DNA from: Pontibacter burrus
GTDB lineage: Bacteria > Bacteroidota > Bacteroidia > Cytophagales > Hymenobacteraceae
Direction of reading: 5' to 3'
Length of the DNA: 64,000 nucleotides
Assembly (NCBI RefSeq): GCF_010686685.1
Contig: NZ_JAAGWD010000011.1
Location: 48,832-112,831, forward strand
Position 1 is the stretch's first letter; every line of letters starts with the position of its first letter. Position numbers and translations under genes: made by a program. Under the pieces are notes generated by a model. It saw only the letters and a list, made by a program, of their open reading frames with translations, was not told the DNA's origin and searched no databases. Shown piece after piece: positions 42,494 through 52,774 of the stretch.

Positions 42494-44032
42494 TTATGCT
42501 GCCCAGCCTTCGCGGTCCAAACTACGGTACTGTATAGCTTCGGCCAGGTGCTCAATTTTTATGTTAGGACTGTCAGCCAGGTCAGCAATGGTGCGGCTAA
42601 CTTTCAGAATACGGTCATAAGCGCGAGCTGATAAACCGAGGCGCTCCATAGCAGTTTTCAGTAGTGTACGTCCTGCATCATTTATCTGGCAAATGTCTTT
42701 CACCATCTGCGACGGCATCATGGCGTTTGAGTGAATCTGTGGGAAGTCTTTAAATCGTTCCTGCTGCACGGCGCGAGCTTTTACTACGCGTTCTCTAACG
42801 ATAGTGCTGTCTTCAGATTTGCGTGTTGCCGTCATCTCATCAAATGTAACAGGCGTTACTTCTACATGCAGGTCAATACGGTCGAGGAGTGGGCCGCTTA
42901 CTTTATTTAAATAACGTTGCACCACGCCTGGTCCGCAAACACAGTCTTTCTCCGGGTGATTATAGTAGCCACATGGGCACGGGTTCATACTGGCTACCAG
43001 CATAAAATTAGCCGGGAAATCTATCGTTGTTTTTGCTCTGGATATAGTCACACGTCGCTCTTCAAGCGGCTGACGCATTACCTCCAGTACCGTGCGTTTA
43101 AACTCCGGCAGCTCATCCAGAAATAATACACCGTTATGGGATAGTGAGATCTCGCCGGGCTGTGGTACGCCACCACCGCCAACTAAAGCTACATCTGATA
43201 TAGTATGGTGTGGTGCACGGTAAGGCCGTGTAGTTAATAAAGAGGATGCCTCGCCCAGTTTACCGGCAACAGAATGGATTTTAGTGGTCTCCAATGCTTC
43301 GTGCATCGATAATGGCGGAAGTATGGAAGGCAGGCGTTTGGCCAGCATGGTTTTACCGGCACCCGGCGGTCCGATCATGATCAGGTTGTGCCCACCGGCA
43401 GCAGCTATCTCTAAAGCACGTTTAATGTTTTCTTGTCCCTGCACATCTGCAAAGTCGGCAGCATACTGGTCGGCCTGGTTCTGGAAAAGTTCGCGGGTGT
43501 CGCTTGTGACAGGATCAATATGCAGCCTGCCATCTAAGAAATCGATTGCTTCTTTTATGTTATTAACTCCTATCACATCGAGGTTATTAACTATAGCAGC
43601 TTCATTGGCATTCTGAGCGGGAAGTATAAAGCCTTTAAAACCTTCTTTGCGGGCTTGTATGGCAATAGGTAGTACACCTTTTATAGGTCTTAGTGTGCCA
43701 TCCAGCGACAGTTCGCCCATGATCATGTACTGCGAAATTTTATCGGATGCGATCTGGCCGGATGCAGCCAGTACGCCCGTGGCTATAGTTAAGTCGTAGG
43801 CGGAGCCTTCCTTCCGGATATCGGCGGGAGCCATGTTAACAACCACTTTCTGGCGGGGCATTTTATAGTGGTAATGCTTTAATGCTGCTTCTATGCGCTG
43901 TTCGCCTTCTTTAACGGCATTATCGGGGAGGCCTACCAAATAGTATTTCGTGCCTGCTGTAACGCTAACTTCTACCGTAATGGTATAGGCATTTACGCCC
44001 TGTACTGCGCTGCCAAATGTTTTGATGAGCAT
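42494..44032 (-). CDS. YifB/ComM family Mg-chelatase-like AAA+ ATPase
   Basis: A 512-residue protein. The N-terminal ChlI-like domain (residues 1-165) precedes an AAA+ module with Walker A GPPGAGKTMLAKRL and Walker B GVLFLDELPEF, the cysteine-rich CPCGYYNHPEKDCVCGPG, and a C-terminal Mg-chelatase lid domain. Relatives such as ComM are hexameric helicases promoting branch migration during natural transformation. Length is normal for the family. It is a single gene. Confidence 0.93.
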   Translation of the reverse strand: MLIKTFGSAVQGVNAYTITVEVSVTAGTKYYLVGLPDNAVKEGEQRIEAALKHYHYKMPRQKVVVNMAPADIRKEGSAYDLTIATGVLAASGQIASDKISQYMIMGELSLDGTLRPIKGVLPIAIQARKEGFKGFILPAQNANEAAIVNNLDVIGVNNIKEAIDFLDGRLHIDPVTSDTRELFQNQADQYAADFADVQGQENIKRALEIAAAGGHNLIMIGPPGAGKTMLAKRLPSILPPLSMHEALETTKIHSVAGKLGEASSLLTTRPYRAPHHTISDVALVGGGGVPQPGEISLSHNGVLFLDELPEFKRTVLEVMRQPLEERRVTISRAKTTIDFPANFMLVASMNPCPCGYYNHPEKDCVCGPGVVQRYLNKVSGPLLDRIDLHVEVTPVTFDEMTATRKSEDSTIVRERVVKARAVQQERFKDFPQIHSNAMMPSQMVKDICQINDAGRTLLKTAMERLGLSARAYDRILKVSRTIADLADSPNIKIEHLAEAIQYRSLDREGWAA

Positions 44033-44170
44033 ACTTTCTGATAAAAGAAGTATAAATTTATCCTGATTGGAGTCGGAACATCACCTTTTTGAAAATAATT
44101 CCGGTTTCGGACTGTCCGGAGTAAAGATAGCAAATTGAGGTAAGGTGCGACCTGAAAAGTAGCAGTTACG

Positions 44171-44830
44171 CTACAGTCTGGTCATGTCGGGGTGCATGGG
44201 CAGGTAGCTGTTCGTTACGTCTTCACCTGCTTTATGAACGGTAACTGCTATGCAACTGCTATCGGGTACAGCCATCTCAAAAGCGATACCTTTTGCGTCA
44301 TCGTCGAAAATATAAATGCGTTGCCGCCCAACCTGGTAATAAGCAATGGGAGCTATCGTATAGTGCCGCCTTATAGTTGCTATGTTATTGCCAGCACCAA
44401 TATTTTCAGGAGTCCTAAAAGCAGGGGAGTTTACGCGTACCTGGCGTACCAACAGGTAATCTTCGGGACCGTCGGTATAGCTGTGGCTAAAGTATACGGC
44501 TACTACATGACTTCTTTTGCTCTTGCTAAACCAGTAAGAGAGTGCTTTTCCCATGGCCGCATCTCCGCTATCAGGCTTCCCAAGCTTATTGCTTACCTGC
44601 TCAGCAGTCTGGTTCAGCCTTACCTGCCCGATACGCAGCCCCGGTATAATCAGGAATGTAGAATCGGGAGTAGCTTTTTCTACTATAGGTTGGGGTGGTA
44701 AACTGGTAGTATCTGGGGTTGAAGTATTAGTAGCAGCCTGCTCCGGCAATTGATTTTCCGGACGCTTGGAATCTTTATCTGAGCAGGATTGCAACAGAAC
44801 TATAAGCAATATATAGAGCAGGTAGCGCAT
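44171..44830 (-). CDS. lipoprotein of unknown function
   Basis: A 219-residue protein when started at MRYLLYILLIVLLQSC, where Cys16 forms a lipobox; an upstream in-frame Met would add six residues. After a Pro/Thr-rich linker comes a domain with GLRIGQVRLNQTAEQVSNKL that resembles small SmpA/BamE-like or DUF-type beta domains, and HVVAVYFSHSYTDGPEDYLL. Function unknown. The gene upstream (gmhA) lies 83 bases away, in the same direction. Confidence 0.8.
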   Translation of the reverse strand: MRYLLYILLIVLLQSCSDKDSKRPENQLPEQAATNTSTPDTTSLPPQPIVEKATPDSTFLIIPGLRIGQVRLNQTAEQVSNKLGKPDSGDAAMGKALSYWFSKSKRSHVVAVYFSHSYTDGPEDYLLVRQVRVNSPAFRTPENIGAGNNIATIRRHYTIAPIAYYQVGRQRIYIFDDDAKGIAFEMAVPDSSCIAVTVHKAGEDVTNSYLPMHPDMTRL

Positions 44831-44913
44831 ACTATAGGATCCAATCACAGCTGTTATTTCAGCGGCTTTATCCGTTTATACGTGCTAAACCACACGGCGT
44901 AAACTATAAGTTG

Positions 44914-45486
44914 TTATGTAAGCTGCTTTTCCAGCAGCATGATCAGGATATGAATTACCTTGATGTGGATTTCCTGCACACGGTCGGCATAACCAAAATG
45001 AGGTACCCGGATTTCGACATCGCAGAGCGGAGCCAGTTTGCCACCGTCTTTACCTGTTAAGCCAACAACCAGCATCCCTTTGGCTTTGGCGGCTTCGGCT
45101 GCTTTAAGCACATTGGCAGAATTGCCGCTGGTGCTGATAGCAAGTAACACATCATGGGCATTTCCCAGAGCCTGTACATAACGCGAGAACACATGGTCGT
45201 AACCATAGTCGTTGCCTACACAGCTCATGTGGCTGGCATCTGAAATAGAAATGGCTGGCAGTGCCTGGCGGTCGTCGCGGTAGCGGCCGGTCAGTTCTTC
45301 GGCAAAGTGCATGGCATCGCACATAGAGCCACCGTTTCCGCACGAAATGATCTTACCACCTGCTTTTATGGCAGCGGCCATAGTTATGGCAGCCTGTTCA
45401 ATAGCTGACAGGTTATTTTTATCCGCTATAAAATTTGCAAGCGTTTGCTGGGCCTGCTCCAGTTCTGCCAGAATTGTTGTAGTCAT
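44914..45486 (-). CDS. gmhA: sedoheptulose-7-phosphate isomerase
   Basis: A 190-residue SIS-domain enzyme that starts heptose synthesis for lipopolysaccharide. The sequence closely follows E. coli Gmh[64 protein letters not shown] and [20 protein letters not shown]. In E. coli the residue after GNGGS is His, here Met. No other heptose genes are adjacent. It starts 9 bases after the small membrane-protein gene, so both may be one unit. Confidence 0.95.
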   Translation of the reverse strand: MTTTILAELEQAQQTLANFIADKNNLSAIEQAAITMAAAIKAGGKIISCGNGGSMCDAMHFAEELTGRYRDDRQALPAISISDASHMSCVGNDYGYDHVFSRYVQALGNAHDVLLAISTSGNSANVLKAAEAAKAKGMLVVGLTGKDGGKLAPLCDVEIRVPHFGYADRVQEIHIKVIHILIMLLEKQLT

Positions 45487-45495
45487 TGTAAGTTT

Positions 45496-45843
45496 TTAAA
45501 CAGCAGCGGCCTGCAGGCGTTCTTCTGTAGCCGGCGTCTTAAAGTTGTTGTTGCGGAACTCCTGACGTCTTTCATAAAGCTCAACCTTCAGGTCGTTTAC
45601 CTTTAGTTGCGCAATGTGATTCTCATAACGCAGGTTGCCGCTATATAATGTGCTGAGCACAACTTTAACCAGCAGCAGGAAAGCACCGACTCCAGCAAAA
45701 GTCTTATAAAGCAGCAGAATGTCGGCTTCAGATCTAACCCTTGTGAATATTGCACTTTCGGCAACAAGGCCGGTAACCACCAGCGTCAGGGTCAGTGCAT
45801 AGGCCACTGCCACAATGTTGAAAAGAGTATTAAGTATTCTCAT
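45496..45843 (-). CDS. small membrane protein, hypothetical
   Basis: A 115-residue protein with a hydrophobic segment at about residues 5-28 and another at about 48-68, then an amphipathic C-terminal helix (HIAQLKVNDLKVELYERRQE). It ends 9 bases before gmhA in the same direction. No family recognised. Confidence 0.7.
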   Translation of the reverse strand: MRILNTLFNIVAVAYALTLTLVVTGLVAESAIFTRVRSEADILLLYKTFAGVGAFLLLVKVVLSTLYSGNLRYENHIAQLKVNDLKVELYERRQEFRNNNFKTPATEERLQAAAV

Positions 45844-45972
45844 GCTTCAGGGTGTGTTATAGTGTAAAGTATCGTGTTTATAAATCTATAAAAAGATATT
45901 TTTATTTTAAACACTCTGCCGCTAATTCATTTAATTACACACGGTTGTGGTTTAAATAGTGCAATTTATATA

Positions 45973-47811
45973 TTATTGCACCAATTGCATTTGCGTTAGT
46001 TTGGCATACAGGCCGCTGGTTTGCGATAATTCCTCATGCGTGCCTCGCTCTACAATCTGCCCTTTCTGTAACACTAAAATCTCATCGGCGTGCTGAATAG
46101 TACTTAAGCGGTGCGCAATAACGATGGATGTTCTGTTCTTCATAAGGTTGGTTAATGCCTCCTGTACTAATTTCTCTGATTCGGTATCCAGTGCCGAAGT
46201 AGCCTCGTCCAGAATAAGGATTGGCGGGTTCTGAAGTATAGCTCTGGCAATGCTTAAGCGCTGGCGCTGCCCGCCCGAAAGCTTGCCGCCCCGGTCGCCG
46301 ATAGTGGTCTGGTAACCCTGTTCGGTGTGCATGATAAACTCGTGGGCATTGGCAATTTTTGCTGCCGCTATTACTTCTTCTTCAGTGGCATCAGTCTTAT
46401 TAAAAGCGATGTTGTTGAAGATGGTATCATTAAAGAGAATAGACTCCTGGGTTACTACCCCGATCTGCGCCCTCACCGATTCTACCGTGTAATCGCGGAT
46501 ATCGTGGCCATCGACCAGAATAGCTCCGGAAGTAGGATCGTAGAAGCGCGGCACCAGGTCAGCTAACGTGGATTTACCTCCGCCAGACGGGCCAACCAGC
46601 GCTATCGTTTTACCTTTCGGGATATGGAAATTTATATCCTGCAGTACTGCTTTTTTGCCGTATGCAAACCCAACGTTGCGGAACTCGATCTCATGTCTGA
46701 ATGACGGCAATACCTTTGCGTCTGGTTTATTGGCAATCAATGGCTCTGTATTGATCACCTCCAGTACACGGTCGCCGGATACAAGGCCGCGCTGAATATT
46801 ACTGAATGCCCCGGACATGGCTTTGGCCGGCACAAGCACTTGCGAGAAAAGAATGATGTAGGTAATGAATTCTGCCGCAGAAAGATCAGACTCCTGACGC
46901 AGCACCATAGTACCACCGTAAAGTAGTAGGCCAGCCACTACCGATACGCCCAGGAATTCCGAAAGGGGGGAGGCCAGGTCACGTTTGTTGGCAATGGAGC
47001 GCTGAATGCGGGCATAACGGTCGTTCTGCTCATGGAACTTACCAAGTATAAATGGCTCTGCATTAAACGCCTTGATCACACGCATGCCACTCAGCGTTTC
47101 ATCTATAATAGAAAGTATAAAGCTGAGTGAATTCTGCCCTTCCTGGGCTTTGCGCTTCAGCCTTTTTGAGATGCCGGCAATAATACCACCAGACAGTGGC
47201 AGCAGTATAAGCGAGAACAGCGTAAGCTCCACCGACATGTTAAAGAGCAGCACAAAGAAGGCGATAATAGAAACCGGCTCACGCACTACAACGGTCAGCG
47301 TACTCACTACCGATACTTCTACTTCCTGTATGTCTACAGTCAGGCGTGTCATCAGGTCGCCTTTGCGCTCGTTGCTGAAGTAGCCCATATGCAGCTCGGT
47401 TACGCGCTGGTACACCGCACGGCGCATGTTACGCACCACGTGTGCACGCAAGGCACCGATTACCCTGAAGGCCAGGTAACGGAACAGGTTTGCCAGGAAA
47501 ACTGAAACGATAATGATGATACAGACAAACAATAGGGCTCCTTCGCGGCCCTGCTGCTGAATGATCTGTCCGAAATGGTAATAAAAGAAATCCTGGAAGA
47601 AATCGATGCTTAGGTTAAAATGGGGCTTGTTGGCCACCATCGCTGCCACCTGCTCGTCTCCAACTTTGCCAAATAACACGTCCAATAGTGGAATGAGGAG
47701 CGTGAAGTTGAAGAGGCCGAAGATGATGCCAAAAAAAGTATAAATGGTATAGAGCGGAACGAACCGGCTATAAGGTCTTGCAAACTGCAGTATCCGAAGG
47801 TAAGTCTTCAT
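45973..47811 (-). CDS. ABC transporter, fused permease and ATPase (MsbA-like)
   Basis: A 612-residue half-transporter. Six membrane helices occupy residues 15-320; the nucleotide-binding domain has GPSGGGKSTLADL (Walker A), LSGGQRQRLSIARAIL (signature) and ILILDEATSALD (Walker B). The arrangement matches lipid A/lipid exporters such as MsbA, and gmhA lies nearby, which fits an envelope role; substrate remains inference. Two subunits would form the active pump. Confidence 0.93.
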   Translation of the reverse strand: MKTYLRILQFARPYSRFVPLYTIYTFFGIIFGLFNFTLLIPLLDVLFGKVGDEQVAAMVANKPHFNLSIDFFQDFFYYHFGQIIQQQGREGALLFVCIIIIVSVFLANLFRYLAFRVIGALRAHVVRNMRRAVYQRVTELHMGYFSNERKGDLMTRLTVDIQEVEVSVVSTLTVVVREPVSIIAFFVLLFNMSVELTLFSLILLPLSGGIIAGISKRLKRKAQEGQNSLSFILSIIDETLSGMRVIKAFNAEPFILGKFHEQNDRYARIQRSIANKRDLASPLSEFLGVSVVAGLLLYGGTMVLRQESDLSAAEFITYIILFSQVLVPAKAMSGAFSNIQRGLVSGDRVLEVINTEPLIANKPDAKVLPSFRHEIEFRNVGFAYGKKAVLQDINFHIPKGKTIALVGPSGGGKSTLADLVPRFYDPTSGAILVDGHDIRDYTVESVRAQIGVVTQESILFNDTIFNNIAFNKTDATEEEVIAAAKIANAHEFIMHTEQGYQTTIGDRGGKLSGGQRQRLSIARAILQNPPILILDEATSALDTESEKLVQEALTNLMKNRTSIVIAHRLSTIQHADEILVLQKGQIVERGTHEELSQTSGLYAKLTQMQLVQ

Positions 47812-47987
47812 GTTAAAATCTTGTGTTGCCGTCTATTTGCTTGTGTAGAAGGTGTTAAGGCAACATTTGTCTCCTGCTTTTCTGAGACAGTGAACTATAA
47901 TTCTGTTTTATCTGACCCGCTTGTTGCCGAATCAGGTGCAAAGATAACGGATAACAAGCAGTTTTAACGCATGGTGCCATTTGTAAA

Positions 47988-48024
47988 CAAAAAACGGCTA
48001 TACCTGCTTGCTGCAAGTATAGCC
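47988..48024 (-). terminator. terminator of the Wzi-like gene
   Basis: CGGCTATAC (47995-48003) pairs perfectly with GTATAGCCG (48016-48024), with TTGC/GCAA inside; the minus strand ends in T residues. CTATAGTTT follows directly at 48026. Confidence 0.85.
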
Positions 48025-48049
48025 GCTATAGTTTAAACTATTGTTTCTG

Positions 48050-49738
48050 TTAAAACTCGTGCAGGCGCTGCGGTATGTTCCACCTGAAAGATACAGAAGA
48101 ATAAGCAGTATTCAGGTCGCCGCTGTTTATCTCAGCATCTGTTCTGCGGATGATCTGTTTTAAATCAATAAATACGTTGTGGCGTAGCTGGAAACTGGCT
48201 GTAAAGTCTAAGTGAATCTGGTTGGTAGTGTTACCCTGTGCTATTTTATGGCCATAGTCTGACGGACGTTTGGTGTAAGGCAGGTTTACGTTACCACCCC
48301 AGTTTATCGTGTCGGTCGCTGAGTACTCATCCTGGCCATATTTGGTATAGATGGCTTTGCCGGTCAGGTTCAGACGCGGAATTGGCTGGTAACGCACCAC
48401 GCCGATCAGCTCGTACAGGTTGGCACCAGTTGGGTGCGCCAATGGTTGGTTAAAGTGCTGGTAATTTCTGAAGTTGTCGAGGTGCTGGTAAGTATAAGGC
48501 CGGATGATGTTCACTTCCCCTTGCAGGTCCAGGTTATCCAGGCCAAATGCGTTGATATACTTGGCTCCTAACTGACCAGCCTGTTTGTTGGCCCACCAGC
48601 CGTTGCCCGCTTTTACTTCTTTCAGCAGGAATTCATCCAGCATCAGTTGGCCGTATAGTTGCACGCGGTTCCAGATGTTCCACCTGAAATCAGCTGCCAG
48701 CGTTACGTTGTCTTCGCTGCCGATGGCCTGCTCAATGCTTCTGTAAAAAATGATCGGGTTCAGGTACTGTAGCTCAAAACGGCCTTTGCGGCGACCAAAA
48801 ATTACAGTCTCGGAAATACCCAGGTCAAAGTTGTCGGTTACCTGCACGCCCAGGCGGTGGAAAGCCATGTACTTTTTATCGAATAGCACGTCCTGCGACA
48901 GGCGGCGGTATTCGGCGGTAAGCTCCTGGAACAGGTTCATGTATTGTATGCGCCAAACCTGCGTGTTCAGTTTCAGGAAGAAAGCTGGCGGAGCATAGTC
49001 TGACAGCAGAAGGGAGCGGTAACCATTGCCTATAAAGTGGCGGTCGTGGCCCAGTTGTATCTCCACGTGCTTTGTCAGGTTATAGTTCAGGTAACCGCGT
49101 GCCTGCAGAAAATCGAAGCCGTCGCCTTTAAAACGTTTCCACCAGCCTTCGTGCGGCACCACATTTTCCTGCTTAAAGCGGCGTACCACATACTCCGGAA
49201 ATTTGGCTTGTGTCTCCGCTATGTAAGTATAAAAACCCAGCCGCTCATCAATCATTCCTTCTACCTGCACACCGCGGGTATTGGTATAGCGCAGCCCGTC
49301 CGACTGGTTATCGTTGCCGAACTCAAAATGCAGCACCGGGCTAACGCGAACTATAAAATCACGGCCTTCATAATGATAAAAGTCGGTACGGTTTTTATAA
49401 AAGGTGTTTAGAATGGGGCGGGCACTGGTGTTGTTTTCCTGGTTGGTATAGTTCCAGTTATCGTTCAGCAGGTACTCGGTGTTAAACTGATCTACTCTGG
49501 ATTGGGCATTACGTGCGCTGATTTCGGCCAGTTGGGCTACATCCTGCCGGCCATACGGGCGAACGGCAGGGTGCAGGCGCTGCGTCTCGTTGTTGATAGG
49601 CTGGTTGCCATACAAAATCTGGTAACGGTCTATCAGGCGGTAAATGTCCGGGTCGTAGGGCACGTAAGTATCCTGGGCCTGCAGGGTTGTGCTGCCGGCC
49701 AGGCCAAGCAGCATCAGCAAACACGCTATTTTCTTCAT
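48050..49738 (-). CDS. outer-membrane barrel, Wzi capsule-assembly-like
   Basis: A 562-residue protein with signal peptide (MLLGLAGSTTLQAQ) and long strand-rich sequence ending in RWNIPQRLHEF. Blocks QLGHDRHFIGNGYRSLLLSD and WRIQYMNLFQELTAEYRR resemble the Wzi family, 18-strand barrels that hold capsule at the surface in enterobacteria. The position near gmhA and an MsbA-like exporter fits. Homology is judged by pattern only; it could be another large barrel. Confidence 0.6.
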   Translation of the reverse strand: MKKIACLLMLLGLAGSTTLQAQDTYVPYDPDIYRLIDRYQILYGNQPINNETQRLHPAVRPYGRQDVAQLAEISARNAQSRVDQFNTEYLLNDNWNYTNQENNTSARPILNTFYKNRTDFYHYEGRDFIVRVSPVLHFEFGNDNQSDGLRYTNTRGVQVEGMIDERLGFYTYIAETQAKFPEYVVRRFKQENVVPHEGWWKRFKGDGFDFLQARGYLNYNLTKHVEIQLGHDRHFIGNGYRSLLLSDYAPPAFFLKLNTQVWRIQYMNLFQELTAEYRRLSQDVLFDKKYMAFHRLGVQVTDNFDLGISETVIFGRRKGRFELQYLNPIIFYRSIEQAIGSEDNVTLAADFRWNIWNRVQLYGQLMLDEFLLKEVKAGNGWWANKQAGQLGAKYINAFGLDNLDLQGEVNIIRPYTYQHLDNFRNYQHFNQPLAHPTGANLYELIGVVRYQPIPRLNLTGKAIYTKYGQDEYSATDTINWGGNVNLPYTKRPSDYGHKIAQGNTTNQIHLDFTASFQLRHNVFIDLKQIIRRTDAEINSGDLNTAYSSVSFRWNIPQRLHEF

Positions 49739-49951
49739 GTGTGGTGCGTTCAGGTGGATAAAAAGTAATATCCTGAAAGCCGAATTTACTGCTTTTATAT
49801 GATTTTGTTCGGGTGTGATAGAAAATATACAGGATTGACAATGCGGTATATTCCGGAACTATAGCTATGGCACTCGGTAACTATAAATTTATAGTTGGAG
49901 ATTGGTGCGTCGGCGGTACTTCTGTATCTTTAGCAGGAAAATACACCGACC

Positions 49952-50608
49952 ATGCAACACGAGAACCTGCATATCCTGACAGCCACGCCTTCGCTGGCCA
50001 ATCATTTTGTAGCCGAACTCCGCGACATAAACGTGCAGCACGACAGCATGCGCTTCAGAAGAAACCTGGAACGGCTGGGCGAACTGCTGGCTTACGAGAT
50101 ATCGAAAACGATGCCTTATACCACTGCTGGCGTTACCACACCACTGGCACAAATGCAGACACAGCTTTTAGTGGAGCAACCTGTTATAGCAACTATACTC
50201 CGGGCTGGTTTGCCGCTTTATAATGGCATCATGAACTACTTCGATAAGGCCTTCAGTACGTTTGTGGGTGCTTACCGCGTGGAAGAAGAGAATACCGAAC
50301 TGCAGATAAACATGGAATACCTGGCCTCTACCAACCTGCACGATAAAATCCTGATCCTGGCTGACCCGATGCTGGCTACCGGAAAATCGCTGGTAAAGTC
50401 TTACAAAGGCATGCTGCGCCATGGTAAGCCAAAGCAAGTGCACGTGGCTGCGGTTATTGCATCTCCGGAAGGCGTGAAGTACCTGCAACAGGAAATACCG
50501 GAAGCGCATGTCTGGCTCGGAGCTTTGGATGATCATCTGAATGAGAAGTCGTACATTGTGCCTGGCTTGGGCGATGCCGGCGATTTAGCTTTTGGTCCAA
50601 AGATCTGA
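49952..50608 (+). CDS. upp: uracil phosphoribosyltransferase
   Basis: A 218-residue enzyme of pyrimidine salvage that makes UMP from uracil and PRPP. The PRPP loop LADPMLATGKSLV and the region TILRAGLPLYNGIMNYF are present, and the C-terminal uracil-binding segment YIVPGLGDAGDLAFGPK is intact. Length is normal. It is a single-gene unit. Confidence 0.95.
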   Translation: MQHENLHILTATPSLANHFVAELRDINVQHDSMRFRRNLERLGELLAYEISKTMPYTTAGVTTPLAQMQTQLLVEQPVIATILRAGLPLYNGIMNYFDKAFSTFVGAYRVEEENTELQINMEYLASTNLHDKILILADPMLATGKSLVKSYKGMLRHGKPKQVHVAAVIASPEGVKYLQQEIPEAHVWLGALDDHLNEKSYIVPGLGDAGDLAFGPKI

Positions 50609-50768
50609 TACTGAATTAATAGTTTCGATCGTTTTATTCCAGAAATAAGCTCCGTGCTATAGTTTATAGTCCAGTTAACTTATTGGTATACTTATATTTT
50701 CAGGGAACAGTAGTTGCGTATACTATAGCTACAGAAGCAGTTGATAGGCAATCGTAAAGAAGGGTAAT

Positions 50769-51215
50769 GTGGAGATCATAAAATATTTGTCGGTGTACCT
50801 GGTTAGCATGGTCAAGTTTTTTGCCGGGCCGGTAACAGGTGTTTCGGTGGGGCTAACCTACATGGAGTCGGTGTTGCTGACTATAGCTGGTATGATGACC
50901 ACCGTACTGGTTTTCTCCTTTATTGGAAGAGAATTCTCGAAGTGGTGGTCCAGAAGGCAGCGCGAAAAGCATAAGCCGGTATTCAGCAAGAAGAACCGCC
51001 GTATTATTAAAATCTGGAAAAACTTTGGTGTGGTGGGTGTAGCTTTCCTAACGCCTATTTTACTGACGCCTATAGTTGGCACCGTGGTAGCAGCGCTGTT
51101 TGGGGCTCCACGCAAACAGATATTTATACACATGCTTTGGAGCGCCGTGATCTGGAGTGCTTTGCTGAACCTGATGGTATTTGAGTTTGGCGATCTTGCC
51201 TCAAAGTACTTTTAA
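50769..51215 (+). CDS. small integral membrane protein
   Basis: A 148-residue protein started at GTG. It has membrane segments at about residues 8-28, 32-52 and 88-135 (VGVAFLTPILLTPIVGTVVA), with a basic loop (REFSKWWSRRQREKHKPV) between. The family is not recognised; the basic loop suggests it faces the cytoplasm. It ends at a bidirectional hairpin. Confidence 0.7.
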   Translation: MEIIKYLSVYLVSMVKFFAGPVTGVSVGLTYMESVLLTIAGMMTTVLVFSFIGREFSKWWSRRQREKHKPVFSKKNRRIIKIWKNFGVVGVAFLTPILLTPIVGTVVAALFGAPRKQIFIHMLWSAVIWSALLNLMVFEFGDLASKYF

Positions 51216-51231
51216 CTATAGTTTAAACTAT

Positions 51232-51274
51232 AACCAAAAGGGCCTGTAATTTTAAATTGCAGGCCCTTTTGGTT
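51232..51274. terminator. bidirectional terminator between membrane protein and DEAD-box gene
   Basis: AACCAAAAGGGCCTG (51232-51246) pairs perfectly with CAGGCCCTTTTGGTT (51260-51274). The AACTATAGTTT word lies just before it. Confidence 0.9.
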
Positions 51275-51276
51275 AA

Positions 51277-52635
51277 TTAGCGTTTACGGCTTCCTTTCTT
51301 TTTGGTCTTCTTCCAACCCGAATCCCTGGGGTCGCCTTTCTTTTTGCCTTTTTCGAAATTCGATTTGTGCCTGCTCTGCTTCTCATGGAAAGCACCTTTA
51401 AAGTCCGGATTATCGCGGCGCTTCTGGCGGTCTATTTCCATGGCAATCTCCTGCTGCTCTTCAAAAGTAGTTTCGTGTATTTCTACTTCTTCCGGCAAAG
51501 GCAGCTCCGGTATCTGCATGCGGATGATTTTCTCGATACGGCGCACGTGGTACATCTCGCCTTCGTTGGCAAAAGTTATAGCAGCGCCTTCCTGCTCGGC
51601 GCGGCCTGTACGGCCAATGCGGTGCACATAATCTTCGTACACAAACGGCACATCAAAATTGATCACGTGGCTAACCATCGTTACGTCGATACCGCGGGCT
51701 GCTACATCGGTAGCTACTAAAAAGCGCACATCGCCTCCTTTAAAAGCTTCCATGGAGTTGATGCGGGTATTCTGGCCTTTGTTGCCGTGAATGGCGCGCA
51801 CTTCGCCGTACTCTTTGCGCTCCAGGTATTTGGCTACGTTTTCCGCATTCTTCTTGCTGCGCGTAAAAATGATAACACGGTTAAAGTTCGCGTTGTCCTG
51901 TATCAGGTGCTCGAGTAAAGCAATTTTAGTACGAATGTTCGGTACGCGGTAAAGGGTCTGGGTTACAGTCTCAACAGGTGTGGCCTGTGGCGTTACTTCA
52001 ACTCTAATCGGGAATTCCAGGAATTCTTCTGAAAGCTGGATTACTTTATCCGGCATAGTGGCCGAGAAAAGCAGGTTCTGGCGTTTGCGCGGTATCACTT
52101 CCAGTAACTGGCGGATCTGCGGCATAAAGCCCATGTCCATCATCTTATCAGCTTCATCCAGAATCAGTGTCTTTAGTTCTTTCAGTATAAGGTCGCCCTT
52201 CAGGTATAGTTCCATCAGGCGCTTAGGCGTAGCTACTAAAATATCGATGCCTTTGCTTATCGTTTCGATCTGTGTTTTCGGGCCCAGGCCACCATAAATA
52301 GCCGTGTAGCGCAGGTCGGTATATTTGGCCAGTAGCTTAATGCTCTCCTCTATCTGCATCACCAGTTCGCGGGTTGGCGCAATTATTAGCGCGCGCGGGT
52401 GCTGGCCTTGTGCGTACTTTACCTTCATCAGCAAAGGCAGCAAAAAAGCAGCTGTTTTACCCGTTCCGGTCTGGGCAATGCCTAAAATATCGTGCCCCGC
52501 CGAAATAAGCGGAATAGCCTGCAATTGGATGGGCGTCGGCTTCTCATAACCGGCATCGGCAATGGCGTTCAGCAGCTGTTTATTCAGCTTAAAATCCTCG
52601 AACGTGGTTATTTCTTTCTCTGCTTCTTCGGCCAT
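51277..52635 (-). CDS. DEAD-box RNA helicase
   Basis: A 452-residue helicase when started at MAEEAEKEITTFEDF; the frame is open for 32 more codons upstream, but those codons encode no domain and overlap the divergent gene. Motifs: GIAQTGTGKTAAF (I), LILDEADKMMD (II, DEAD), FSATMP (III), HRIGRTGR (VI). The C-terminal basic tail (SNFEKGKKKGDPRDSGWKKT) fits RhlE-like helicases acting on rRNA. Confidence 0.94.
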   Translation of the reverse strand: MAEEAEKEITTFEDFKLNKQLLNAIADAGYEKPTPIQLQAIPLISAGHDILGIAQTGTGKTAAFLLPLLMKVKYAQGQHPRALIIAPTRELVMQIEESIKLLAKYTDLRYTAIYGGLGPKTQIETISKGIDILVATPKRLMELYLKGDLILKELKTLILDEADKMMDMGFMPQIRQLLEVIPRKRQNLLFSATMPDKVIQLSEEFLEFPIRVEVTPQATPVETVTQTLYRVPNIRTKIALLEHLIQDNANFNRVIIFTRSKKNAENVAKYLERKEYGEVRAIHGNKGQNTRINSMEAFKGGDVRFLVATDVAARGIDVTMVSHVINFDVPFVYEDYVHRIGRTGRAEQEGAAITFANEGEMYHVRRIEKIIRMQIPELPLPEEVEIHETTFEEQQEIAMEIDRQKRRDNPDFKGAFHEKQSRHKSNFEKGKKKGDPRDSGWKKTKKKGSRKR

Positions 52636-52774
52636 GGTACTATTACAAAGTTTTTTTACAAAGGTACGGTAAAAATGGTTAATACAGTTTAGAAGCCACT
52701 TTGCCTCAAGTTTTATGTATAGTTTAAACACTATATTTTTCGTTAACTTGAGCAGCTATACTTTACCGCATAAT